This document shows positions 1 through 7,261 of a stretch of DNA of 64,000 nucleotides, in pieces. This DNA comes from Stenotrophomonas sp. UBA2629 (GTDB lineage Bacteria; Pseudomonadota; Gammaproteobacteria; Xanthomonadales; Xanthomonadaceae). The notes under the pieces are model-generated. The model worked only from the letters and a program-made list of their open reading frames with translations, was not told where the DNA came from and made no database searches. The DNA is taken from positions 373,203 through 437,202 of the forward strand of contig DEOB01000011.1 of assembly GCA_002359895.1 (NCBI GenBank), read 5' to 3'. A program made the translations under genes and the position numbers. The first letter of the stretch is position 1; every line of letters starts with the position of its first letter.

Positions 1-681
1 GTAGACCTCGTGCAGCTCTTTGTTCAACTCCGCGCGAGAGGTTGCGGTGGAGCTGATGCGCATCATCCGGTGAATGCCCACTTTGCCGGAGATCAGGCGG
101 TTGTCGCCGGCAGCCAGCACGAACACGCAGGCGCTGTGGCAGATGGAGCCTTCGCGCACCCAGATGGTCCAGCCGGACTCACCAATGCTGTCACCGGCCA
201 CGATCGCCGCTTCGACCTGGCCGCCGCTGGAATCCAGATCAAGAATGCGGCGGCGGATCTTCATTGCATCGGCCACCACTGCCAGCCGCGACACCAAGGC
301 CGTGAAGGACGGGTTGATCTTGCCGGCATAACGCACGCGCACCAGGCCGCGCTCCTCGCACGGGGCCAATGCGGCATCCACGGAGGCGCGGTCCAATGCT
401 TCCAGCTCGATACCGTCACCGGCCTCGCCTGCGTAATCGGTGTCACAGCTGATCCATGCCTTGCCGTTTTCCAGCATCACCTCCGGCCATTCCCGGCCCT
501 TGGCCGGCAGTACCGGCGTAGCCGGCGCTGGCGCATCGGCGGCGTTGATCGAGACCATGTGGTCACCATCGGCGGCCGAAGCCACCGCGGGATCGGCCGC
601 CGGCTTGGCCACAGGCGCCTGACGATTGCAGGCCAACAGCCCGAGACACAACAACGGTGACCACCAGAATCTGGGCAACAT
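1..681 (-). CDS. Periplasmic ClpP/crotonase-like lipoprotein, 3' end beyond window
   Basis: The reading frame is open from an ATG at 681 to the window edge, giving 227 residues. It begins with a short basic/hydrophobic signal ending in the lipobox LLAC (Cys18), so it should be a lipid-anchored envelope protein. A Pro/Ala-rich linker follows to about residue 65. From about 115 the fold looks like the periplasmic ClpP/crotonase-like group: a DSSGG oxyanion segment (150-154), a putative nucleophile in CHSAC (Ser183) and a candidate catalytic His204 in VGIHRM. Family knowledge suggests a serine hydrolase or protease-like fold; the substrate is unknown. The C-terminus is missing, so the third catalytic residue cannot be checked. 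The frame opposite it on the plus strand is a shadow. Confidence 0.72.
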   Translation of the reverse strand, partial: MLPRFWWSPLLCLGLLACNRQAPVAKPAADPAVASAADGDHMVSINAADAPAPATPVLPAKGREWPEVMLENGKAWISCDTDYAGEAGDGIELEALDRASVDAALAPCEERGLVRVRYAGKINPSFTALVSRLAVVADAMKIRRRILDLDSSGGQVEAAIVAGDSIGESGWTIWVREGSICHSACVFVLAAGDNRLISGKVGIHRMMRISSTATSRAELNKELHEVY

Positions 682-845
682 GGGCAGCAATGCGTTCCGT
701 ACAACGGCGCAGCGCGCGCCGGAAGGCACACAGTCTAGTGCCGATGGCAGGGCGCACTGCAATCCCTGCTAAACAACAGACCGTCACGCGCATTGATGTC
801 CGGAATTGACCAGTACCGCGCCGGCAACCGGCCTAGACTGTGCCC

Positions 846-2318
846 ATGCACACCGCCTCCATGCCCACCCACGACCAATGCGAACAGGCCCGACTGGCCC
901 GCGACGCGCGTTTCGATGGGCTGTTTTTCACCGCGGTGCGCTCCACCGGCATCTATTGCCGGCCGGTGTGCCCGGCACCGCCGCCGCGCCCGAAGAATGT
1001 CAGCTACTACCCCAGCGCCGCCGCGGCATCTGCCGCCGGCTACCGGCCATGCCTGCGCTGCCGCCCGGAGCTGTCACCGGACGACGCCAGCCTGCTGCAG
1101 GACCACACCCTGCACCGCGCATTGGCGCTGCTCAACGAGGGCATTCTTCAGGACCAATCAGCCACGGCGCTGGCAACGGCGATGGGCCTGAGCGCGCGCC
1201 AGCTGCAGCGGCTGTTCGTGGCCCGGCTCGGCGCCACGCCCGCACAACTGCACTCCACCCGGCGCCTGTTGCTGGCCAAACAGCTGCTGACCGAAACCGC
1301 GCTACCGGTCACCCATATCGCCCTGGCGGCTGGCTTCAACAGCCTGCGCCGCTTCAACAGTGCGTTCCTGGCCGGCTGCGGCATGCCGCCCAGCGCGCTG
1401 CGTCGGCAACGTGGCGCGGTCAACGGTGGCGAGCCGGTGCTGCGGTTGGCGTACCGGCCACCCTTGGATTTCGCGGCGATGCTGGCGTTCCTGCGCAAGC
1501 GTTCGTTGCCGGGTATTGAATGCATCAATGACGACAGCTACCAACGGGTGATTGTCGCCAACGGCAGCGCCAGTCTGATCCGCGTCACCGCCGACCCCAA
1601 ACGCCCGGAGCTGCGTCTGCAGCTGGGCACCACTGACCCGCGTGCCATTCCCGCCATCGTTGCGCGGGTACGGCGCGTGTTCGACCTGGATGCGGACCTG
1701 GCCACCGTGCATGCCAGCCTCCAGCACGAGCCGCTGCTGGCACGCGGCATCGCCCAGCGCCCGGGCCTGCGCATCCCCGGCGGTTGGGACGGTTTTGAGG
1801 TCGCCGCGCGCGCCGTGCTGGGCCAGCAGGTCAGCGTGGCAGCGGCCACCACGTTGGCGCGGCGCCTGGTGGAGCGCTTCGGTGAGCACCTGCCCGGCAT
1901 GCCGGAGGGTTTGGACCGTCAGTTCCCCGCCCCGGCGACGCTGGTGGAAGCCCCGCTGGAGTCCATCGGCCTGCCACGTACCCGCGCCGCCACGTTGCGC
2001 GCGGTTGCACTGGCCTGCGCCGAAGGCCGCCTAGATTTCAGCCGCGCACAGACGCTGGAACAGTTCATCCAACAGGCCGTCGCCCTGCCCGGCATCGGCC
2101 CGTGGACCGCGCATTACATGGCGCTGCGGGCGATGGGCATGCCCGATGCGTTCCCCGCTGGCGACCTGGTGCTGCAGCAGGTGCTGGGCCAAGGCCAGCG
2201 GCTGAGCGAACGCGCCACCGAGGCCCGCTCGCAGGCGTGGCGCCCGTGGCGTGCCTACGCCGTACTGCATTTGTGGCACCTGTCCGCAGAACCCTCCGAA
2301 CCTACTCAGGAGCCGTGA
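846..2318 (+). CDS. alkA: Ada metal-binding/AraC HTH domain fused to AlkA 3-methyladenine DNA glycosylase
   Basis: 490-residue fusion. Residues about 8-78 are the Ada zinc/methyl-acceptor domain, with Cys38, Cys42, Cys69 and Cys72 at the same numbers as in E. coli Ada; Cys38 would take methyl from phosphotriesters. An AraC-type helix-turn-helix region follows (about 85-190). Then comes an AlkA N-domain and a helix-hairpin-helix glycosylase core with LPGIGPWTA and the catalytic Asp440 in FPAGDLV. It excises alkylated purines and, by analogy with Ada, may also sense methylated DNA and activate transcription. The C-terminal Ogt domain of E. coli Ada is absent but is encoded by the next gene, which starts 1 nt after this stop. 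ATG 846 was preferred over an in-frame GTG at 840 because of the Ada numbering; no strong Shine-Dalgarno is visible. Confidence 0.93.
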   Translation: MHTASMPTHDQCEQARLARDARFDGLFFTAVRSTGIYCRPVCPAPPPRPKNVSYYPSAAAASAAGYRPCLRCRPELSPDDASLLQDHTLHRALALLNEGILQDQSATALATAMGLSARQLQRLFVARLGATPAQLHSTRRLLLAKQLLTETALPVTHIALAAGFNSLRRFNSAFLAGCGMPPSALRRQRGAVNGGEPVLRLAYRPPLDFAAMLAFLRKRSLPGIECINDDSYQRVIVANGSASLIRVTADPKRPELRLQLGTTDPRAIPAIVARVRRVFDLDADLATVHASLQHEPLLARGIAQRPGLRIPGGWDGFEVAARAVLGQQVSVAAATTLARRLVERFGEHLPGMPEGLDRQFPAPATLVEAPLESIGLPRTRAATLRAVALACAEGRLDFSRAQTLEQFIQQAVALPGIGPWTAHYMALRAMGMPDAFPAGDLVLQQVLGQGQRLSERATEARSQAWRPWRAYAVLHLWHLSAEPSEPTQEP

Positions 2319-2319
2319 C

Positions 2320-2826
2320 ATGACCCTCTATTACGACCGCTTCGACACCCCCATCGGCCCGCTCACCGTCGCCGTCGACGACAACGGTGTGCGCCACATC
2401 CTGTTTGCTGAAAACCGCCACGATGCCAAAGGCCGCGAGCACTGGCAGCGCGATGCCGATGCCGTGGCCGAACCCCGCCGGCAATTGCTGGAATACCTGC
2501 AGGGCAAGCGCCGCCAGTTCGATCTGGTGCTGGCACCGGCAGGCACCGACTTCCAACTGGATGTTTGGCAGATGCTGGCGAAGATTCCGTTTGGCGCCAC
2601 CTGGAGCTACCGCGAGCTTGCCGAACGTATCGGCAAGCCCACCGCCACCCGCGCCGTGGGCGCCGCCAATGGCCGCAATCCGCTGCCCATCGTGCTGCCG
2701 TGCCACCGGGTGATCGGCCACAACGGTGCAATGACCGGCTTTGGCGGCGGCCTGCCAACCAAGGTGGCGCTACTGAAACTCGAAGGCGTGCGTGTTGACG
2801 AGCCGGTGCCTCAGCTTTTTTCCTGA
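2320..2826 (+). CDS. ogt: Methylated-DNA--protein-cysteine S-methyltransferase
   Basis: 168-residue suicide alkyltransferase that transfers alkyl groups from O6-alkylguanine (and O4-alkylthymine) to its own cysteine. The active-site motif PCHRV is present with Cys128, preceded by the DNA-recognition region with GKPTATRAVGAA. Length is normal for a stand-alone Ogt. The start at 2320 is set by AGGAG at 2308-2312, inside the end of alkA, with the ATG 1 nt after the alkA stop. The two genes are therefore almost certainly co-transcribed and together supply the activities that a single Ada protein has in E. coli. Confidence 0.95.
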   Translation: MTLYYDRFDTPIGPLTVAVDDNGVRHILFAENRHDAKGREHWQRDADAVAEPRRQLLEYLQGKRRQFDLVLAPAGTDFQLDVWQMLAKIPFGATWSYRELAERIGKPTATRAVGAANGRNPLPIVLPCHRVIGHNGAMTGFGGGLPTKVALLKLEGVRVDEPVPQLFS

Positions 2827-3002
2827 GTGCGTCGAGCACGTATCCGGTGTGACCCTTCTTTACCAAACGGCTTGCCTTCTGCCCTCTCCGGCTTGCGTGC
2901 GCCGGGTTGCTGCCCGTTCGGCTCGTGCACCGGCCCGCTCCCGCATCTGCAAGCCCCTAAAGTCGTATTAGCCGTGTCATCCGACGCCTCTATCATGTAC
3001 GG

Positions 3003-4253
3003 ATGATTTCACTTCGCCTCATGTCCATTGCACTGGCCAGTGCACTGCTCGTCGCCTGCGCCTCTTCCCCCGCCCCGAAAGCCCCGCCTGCCACGCCGGC
3101 CACCGTCTTGCTGCTGTCCATCGACGGCCTGCGCGCGGACATGCTCGACAGCGGCAACAGCCCCAATCTGTCGCGGCTGGCGCGCGAAGGCGTGCGCTCG
3201 GCCGGCATGCGGCCGTCGTATCCATCGCTGACCTTCCCCAATCACTACACCCTGGTCACCGGCCTTCGCCCGGACCACCACGGCGTGGTCCACAACAGCA
3301 TGTGGGCTGATGAGCTGGGCAATTTCCGCGTTGGCGACATCCACGCCGTGCGCAATGCAAGCTGGTGGGAACAGGGCGAGCCCATCTGGGTGAGCGTTGA
3401 AAAAGCCGGCTACAAGAGCGCTACCTGGTCCTGGCCGGGCAGCGAGGCGCCCATCCATGGGCTGCAGGCGCAACAGCGCCATCCCTATGACGAAAGCGTG
3501 GCGCTGCCCGAACGCATGCAACTGGTGCTGTCGTGGCTGCAGGGCGCACCGGATGCCGTCAAACCGCGCCTGGTCGCCGCCTACATGGAGCAGGTGGACA
3601 AGGCCGGTCACAAGTACGGCCCGGACTCTCCCGAATATGCGGCGGCACTGCGCCAGGTGGATGCAGCCATTGGCCTGCTGATCGACGGCATGGCGGCGGA
3701 CGGTTCGCTGGACAACACCAACATCATCGTCGTCTCCGACCACGGCATGGCCACAGTGAAGCAGGATCAGGTCATCACGCCCGACGACATGGTGCCGCCG
3801 CAGATAGCGCGCGTGGTTTCCATCGGCCAATCCATCGGCTTCACGCCGCAACCGGGCAAGCAGGCCGAGGCTGAAAAAGCCCTGCTCGGCCGCCACGCCC
3901 ATTACCAATGCTGGAACAAAGCCCAACTGCCCACACGTTGGCACTACGGGCACAACCCGCGCGTGCCGGCGATTGTCTGCCAGATGGACGAAGGCTGGGA
4001 TGTACTGACGCCGCAGATGCTGGCCAAACGCGCACCGGGCAACAGCGGTTCACACGGTTACGACCCGGCACTGCCGTCGATGCAGGCGGTATTCGTGGCC
4101 CGAGGCCCGGCGTTCGCGCAGGGCAAGCAACTGACCACCTTCGACAACGTCGACGTGTACCCGCTGCTGACCCGGCTGATCGGCATCACCGGCCAGCCCA
4201 ATGACGGTGACCCGAAAGCCCTGGAACAGGCACTGCGCACGCCGGGCAAGTAG
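3003..4253 (+). CDS. Lipoprotein nucleotide pyrophosphatase/phosphodiesterase (NPP, alkaline phosphatase superfamily)
   Basis: 416 residues with a lipoprotein signal ending LVAC (Cys19). The mature part is a type I phosphodiesterase/nucleotide pyrophosphatase domain. Metal ligand Asp41 lies in LSIDGLR, and the nucleophile is Thr77 in SLTFPNH, the usual NPP context. Further metal residues are visible in EQVDKAGH and SDHGM, and a C-terminal histidine in GSHGYD. Xanthomonas NPP of this family is a structural model for the mammalian enzymes. Expected reaction: hydrolysis of phosphodiester or pyrophosphate bonds of extracytoplasmic nucleotides, releasing phosphate precursors. It stands alone, with REP-like repeats after it. 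The natural substrate cannot be told from sequence. Confidence 0.88.
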   Translation: MISLRLMSIALASALLVACASSPAPKAPPATPATVLLLSIDGLRADMLDSGNSPNLSRLAREGVRSAGMRPSYPSLTFPNHYTLVTGLRPDHHGVVHNSMWADELGNFRVGDIHAVRNASWWEQGEPIWVSVEKAGYKSATWSWPGSEAPIHGLQAQQRHPYDESVALPERMQLVLSWLQGAPDAVKPRLVAAYMEQVDKAGHKYGPDSPEYAAALRQVDAAIGLLIDGMAADGSLDNTNIIVVSDHGMATVKQDQVITPDDMVPPQIARVVSIGQSIGFTPQPGKQAEAEKALLGRHAHYQCWNKAQLPTRWHYGHNPRVPAIVCQMDEGWDVLTPQMLAKRAPGNSGSHGYDPALPSMQAVFVARGPAFAQGKQLTTFDNVDVYPLLTRLIGITGQPNDGDPKALEQALRTPGK

Positions 4254-4276
4254 AGCCCAAGCGCTGCCCGCTCGAG

Positions 4277-4400
4277 GCCCTCTCCCGTTTTACGGGAGAG
4301 GGGTTGGGGTGAGGGCGCTTTAAAATGCAAAAAAGCCAAACGCCCCCATCCGCCCCTACAGGGCACCTTCCCCCGCAAACGGGAGAAGGGGTGGTTCATG
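4277..4400. repeat. REP-like inverted repeat pair (degenerate)
   Basis: Between the NPP gene and the DnaJ-like gene lies a hairpin of CCCTCTCCCG/CGGGAGAGGG followed by GGTTGGGGTGAGGGC. About 40 bp on is a second, diverged hairpin (CTTCCCCCGCAAACGGGAGAAGGGG) in roughly opposite orientation. The same motif recurs at 59059-59166. Such palindromic units are common between convergent genes in Xanthomonadaceae and pseudomonads, and could also end transcription. Confidence 0.6.
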
Positions 4401-4484
4401 CGCGACACAAGATAACCAGCAGCCGCAGCGCGGCGTGGCCTTCCATACGTCAAGGCTCAAGCTCAAGCGCAGGTGCACTTACCC

Positions 4485-5399
4485 TCAAACCGTCTCGCCG
4501 AACGCCTTGGCCAATTCGCGATACGCCTCGTGCTGGGCCTCGTTTTCCGGCACCGGCGCGATGACTTCCAGCTCGACAATCTGGTCGCCGGCAGCCGGCT
4601 TGCCCGGCAAACCACGACCACGCAGGCGCAGCTTGCGGCCGCTGTCCGAATCGGCCGGCACCTTCAGCTCCACCGGGCCGCCCAGCGTGGGCACGCTGAT
4701 GCTGGTGCCCAGCGCGGCCTGCCACGGGGTCACCTGCAGCGTGTACAGAATGTTCAGGCCGTCCACCTCGAACTGCGGGTGCGCGGCGTATTCCACTTCC
4801 AACATCAGGTTGCCGCCCGCGCTGCCCTGCCCGGTCAAACGGATCACCTGCCCGGGGCGAATGCCCTGGGGCACACGCACGTCCAACTGGCGGCCGTCCA
4901 CGGTGATACGCAAGGTATCGCCGTTATAGGCGGCCTCCAGCGGCACCGACAACTTGGCGCGGGTGTCGCGCATCGGCTGCGGCCCGGCGCTGCCGCCAAA
5001 CCCGTTACGGCCCCGTGCGCCGCCCGCAGCACCGGCACCGCCGCGCTGACGCGCAAACAGGCTTTCGAAGAAATCGCTGAAACCACCGCCAGCGCCGCCA
5101 CCGCCGCCGAACACTTCCTCGAAGTCAAAGCCCTGGCCGCCGCCAAACCCCGGCGGCGCCTGGAACTCTTCGCCCGGGCGATAGCCTTGCGCGCGCAGCT
5201 GGTCGTAAGCCTTGCGCTTGGCGGGGTCACGCAGTGCCTCATAGGCCTCGTTGACGCCCTTGAACTTTTCCTCGGCACCGGCTTCTTTGCTGACGTCCGG
5301 GTGGTACTTGCGTGCCAACCGTCGATAAGCCGTTTTGATCTCCGCATCGCCGGCGGTGGGCTCCACGCCCAGCGTTGCGTAGTAATCCTTGAATTCCAT
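4485..5399 (-). CDS. cbpA: DnaJ-like co-chaperone (CbpA type)
   Basis: 304 residues. Residues 1-70 form a J domain with the HPD motif at 33-35 that stimulates the DnaK ATPase. A Gly/Phe-rich linker runs from about 80 to 135. Two DnaJ C-terminal beta-sandwich substrate-binding domains fill the rest (VPLEAAYNGDTLRI, ISVPTLGG). There is no zinc-finger CxxCxGxG repeat, so this is a type II J protein like CbpA rather than DnaJ. It lies downstream of the Hsp20 gene on the same strand with a 128-nt gap that contains a strong stem-loop, so the pair may form one heat or stationary-phase unit. CbpA is the best functional analogue; exact orthology is inferred. Confidence 0.88.
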   Translation of the reverse strand: MEFKDYYATLGVEPTAGDAEIKTAYRRLARKYHPDVSKEAGAEEKFKGVNEAYEALRDPAKRKAYDQLRAQGYRPGEEFQAPPGFGGGQGFDFEEVFGGGGGAGGGFSDFFESLFARQRGGAGAAGGARGRNGFGGSAGPQPMRDTRAKLSVPLEAAYNGDTLRITVDGRQLDVRVPQGIRPGQVIRLTGQGSAGGNLMLEVEYAAHPQFEVDGLNILYTLQVTPWQAALGTSISVPTLGGPVELKVPADSDSGRKLRLRGRGLPGKPAAGDQIVELEVIAPVPENEAQHEAYRELAKAFGETV

Positions 5400-5464
5400 C
5401 CTTACACCTCTGCAAAAAAGTCAGGCCCGCCACCTCTCGGTAACGGGCCGTCATGCAACCGGCA

Positions 5465-5499
5465 ACCGCCGTGGCGCCATTCTAACGGGCCACGGCGGT
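5465..5499 (-). terminator. Stem-loop between hsp20 and dnaJ-like gene
   Basis: Perfect 11-bp inverted repeat ACCGCCGTGGC / GCCACGGCGGT with a 13-nt loop in the 128-nt gap. There is no T-run on either strand, so it may attenuate transcription or stabilise RNA rather than act as a full intrinsic terminator. Confidence 0.45.
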
Positions 5500-5527
5500 C
5501 ATGCTGGTGGAAAGATGCTCACACCAC

Positions 5528-5959
5528 TCAGGCATTGCCTGCCTGTTCCACCTGGATACGCCGGGGCGCGGCCTCGCTGCGCTTGGGGATGCGGATTTCC
5601 AGCACGCCGTTGTGGCTGCGGGCAACAATGCCGTCCGCGTCAGCGGTATCAGGCAGGGTGAAGCGGCGATTGAAGGCGCCGTGGCCCCGCTCACTGCGCG
5701 AAAACAACTGGCCCTCGGCAGCGCTGGCAGCCGCGCGCTCACCCTTGATCGTCAACACGCCCTTGTCCATCTGTACGTCGATGGCGGACGGTTCCACCCC
5801 GGGAAGATCGGCCAGCAACACAAACTGCGATGCCTCTTCGCGGATATCCACGGCCGGCGCCCAGCCCTCGCGGGAGAGCGCAGGCGTTTCCAACAACGGG
5901 GCCAGCAAGTGGCGGATCTCGGACTGCGTCGGCCACTGGCGATAACGTACGATGCTCAT
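5528..5959 (-). CDS. Hsp20/alpha-crystallin small heat-shock protein
   Basis: 143 residues. The alpha-crystallin domain covers about residues 35-135: it opens with PAVDIREE, has the LADLPGV segment, and closes with the hallmark NGVLEIRIPK. A short C-terminal tail ends in IQVEQAGNA. ATP-independent holdase activity is expected. The start at 5959 is preferred because AGGAGG lies at 5965-5970, five nt upstream; an ATG at 5962 is also possible, and the longer open frame to 5992 lacks support. It is divergent from the peroxiredoxin gene, sharing a 146-nt promoter region, and is followed by the DnaJ-like gene. Confidence 0.9.
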   Translation of the reverse strand: MSIVRYRQWPTQSEIRHLLAPLLETPALSREGWAPAVDIREEASQFVLLADLPGVEPSAIDVQMDKGVLTIKGERAAASAAEGQLFSRSERGHGAFNRRFTLPDTADADGIVARSHNGVLEIRIPKRSEAAPRRIQVEQAGNA

Positions 5960-6105
5960 CATGTCCTCCTGCATAGGGGCTTGGCAGACCACGATGGCGC
6001 TGCCGTTTCATGACCACGAAGTGTTGTGTGAAGACCGCCTTTTCAAGCTGTTGACGCTGCGCTTCCATGCCATCACTAAACTGCAATTCAGTATTGGAGT
6101 CCGCA

Positions 6106-6588
6106 ATGTCCATTCAAGTTGGCGATCGTGTTCCGGAAGTCACCCTCAAGCGCCTGCGCGAAGGCCTTGAAACAGTTGACACCTACGCGCTGTTCGACGG
6201 GCGCAAGGCCGTGCTGTTCGCCGTCCCGGGTGCATTCACCCCGACCTGTTCCGCACGCCACCTGCCTGGCTATGTGGAGCACTTCAATGATTTCCGCAGC
6301 CGTGGCATCGAGGTGTTCTGCATGGCGGTCAACGATCCGTTCGTGATGCAGGCCTGGGCCAAGAGCCAGTCGGTGCCCGATGGCCTGCAGATGCTGTCCG
6401 ATGGCAACGGTGAATTCACCCGTGCCTTGGGGCTTGAAATGGACGCCAGCAGTTCCGGCATGGGCATCCGTTCGCGCCGTTTTGCGCTGTATGTGGAAGA
6501 CGGCATCGTGCGCGGCTGCTTCATCGAAGAGCCCGGAAAGTTTGAAGTGTCTTCGGCCGAATACGTGCTGGAGCATCTGCCCAACTAG
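6106..6588 (+). CDS. Peroxiredoxin (Prx5/AhpC-TSA family)
   Basis: 160-residue thiol peroxidase of the Prx5 group. The peroxidatic Cys48 sits in PGAFTPTCSARH, the family signature, with a further Cys72 in EVFCMAV. It reduces hydrogen peroxide or organic hydroperoxides using glutathione/glutaredoxin or thioredoxin. ATG 6106 is chosen over the upstream ATG at 6067 because GGAG lies at 6096-6099 and the family N-terminus (MSIQVGDRVP) fits. The next gene, a ferritin-like protein, begins 27 nt downstream, so the two probably form an oxidative-stress/iron-sequestration unit. Confidence 0.92.
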   Translation: MSIQVGDRVPEVTLKRLREGLETVDTYALFDGRKAVLFAVPGAFTPTCSARHLPGYVEHFNDFRSRGIEVFCMAVNDPFVMQAWAKSQSVPDGLQMLSDGNGEFTRALGLEMDASSSGMGIRSRRFALYVEDGIVRGCFIEEPGKFEVSSAEYVLEHLPN

Positions 6589-6615
6589 TTTCCCCAACAG
6601 AAGGAATGGCCAGCC

Positions 6616-7194
6616 ATGAGCAAGCAGCCCGCCGCCAAGAAGATGTCGCCCAGCCCTCAGCCTGCAGGCATCAGTGATCGCAGTACCTTGCGTGCAAACG
6701 CGCGCAAAGGCATTGAAGATGGCGCGGTAACGCCCAGCTACAGTGCCGATCGCAAGGCGGTGATCAAGCTGCTCAACGATGCGCTGGCCACCGAATGGGT
6801 GTGCGTGCTGCGCTACTACCGGCACTACTACATGGCCAAGGGCATGCTCGCCGATTCGGTGAAGGCCGAGTTCCTGGAGCACGCGCAACAGGAGCAGGCG
6901 CACGCCGGCCTGCTTGCGGAGCGCATCGTGCAGTTGGGCGGTGAGCCGGACCTCAACCCGGACACCCTCACCGCGCGCGCGCATGCCGAATACAAAGAAG
7001 GCAGCGACCTGCGCGACATGGTCCGCGAGAACCTCATCGCCGAGCGCATCGCCATCGACAGCTACCGCGAAATGATCAATTTCGTCGGCGACAAGGACAC
7101 CACCACCAAGCGCATTCTTGAACAGATTCTTGCGCAGGAAGAAGAACACGCCGACGACTTCGCCGACCTGCTGGAAGGGTGGATCGGCGAGTAA
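6616..7194 (+). CDS. Ferritin-like (Dps/bacterioferritin-type) protein
   Basis: 192 residues. After a Lys/Ser/Pro-rich N-terminal tail (1-40) comes a four-helix ferritin-like bundle. Candidate di-iron ligands are Glu60 (ALATEW), Glu93 and His96 (QEQAH), Glu143 (IAERI), and Glu176 or Glu177 with His178 (EEEHAD), the ExxH pattern of intrasubunit ferroxidase sites. That separates it from classical Dps, whose sites lie between subunits. The basic N-terminal tail could contact DNA, as in some Dps proteins; this is inference. It follows the peroxiredoxin gene closely and is preceded by GAAGGAATGG. Confidence 0.8.
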   Translation: MSKQPAAKKMSPSPQPAGISDRSTLRANARKGIEDGAVTPSYSADRKAVIKLLNDALATEWVCVLRYYRHYYMAKGMLADSVKAEFLEHAQQEQAHAGLLAERIVQLGGEPDLNPDTLTARAHAEYKEGSDLRDMVRENLIAERIAIDSYREMINFVGDKDTTTKRILEQILAQEEEHADDFADLLEGWIGE

Positions 7195-7207
7195 TCGGCC
7201 ACAACGT

Positions 7208-7235
7208 CAGGCGCTGCGCACACTGCCAGCGCCTG
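7208..7235. terminator. Inverted repeat between convergent genes
   Basis: Perfect 9-bp repeat CAGGCGCTG / CAGCGCCTG with a 10-nt loop, between the 3' ends of the ferritin-like gene and pbpC. There is no T-run. It could serve both convergent transcripts. Confidence 0.45.
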
Positions 7236-7261
7236 CATTGTTCAACCTTGCGCGGTGCGGC

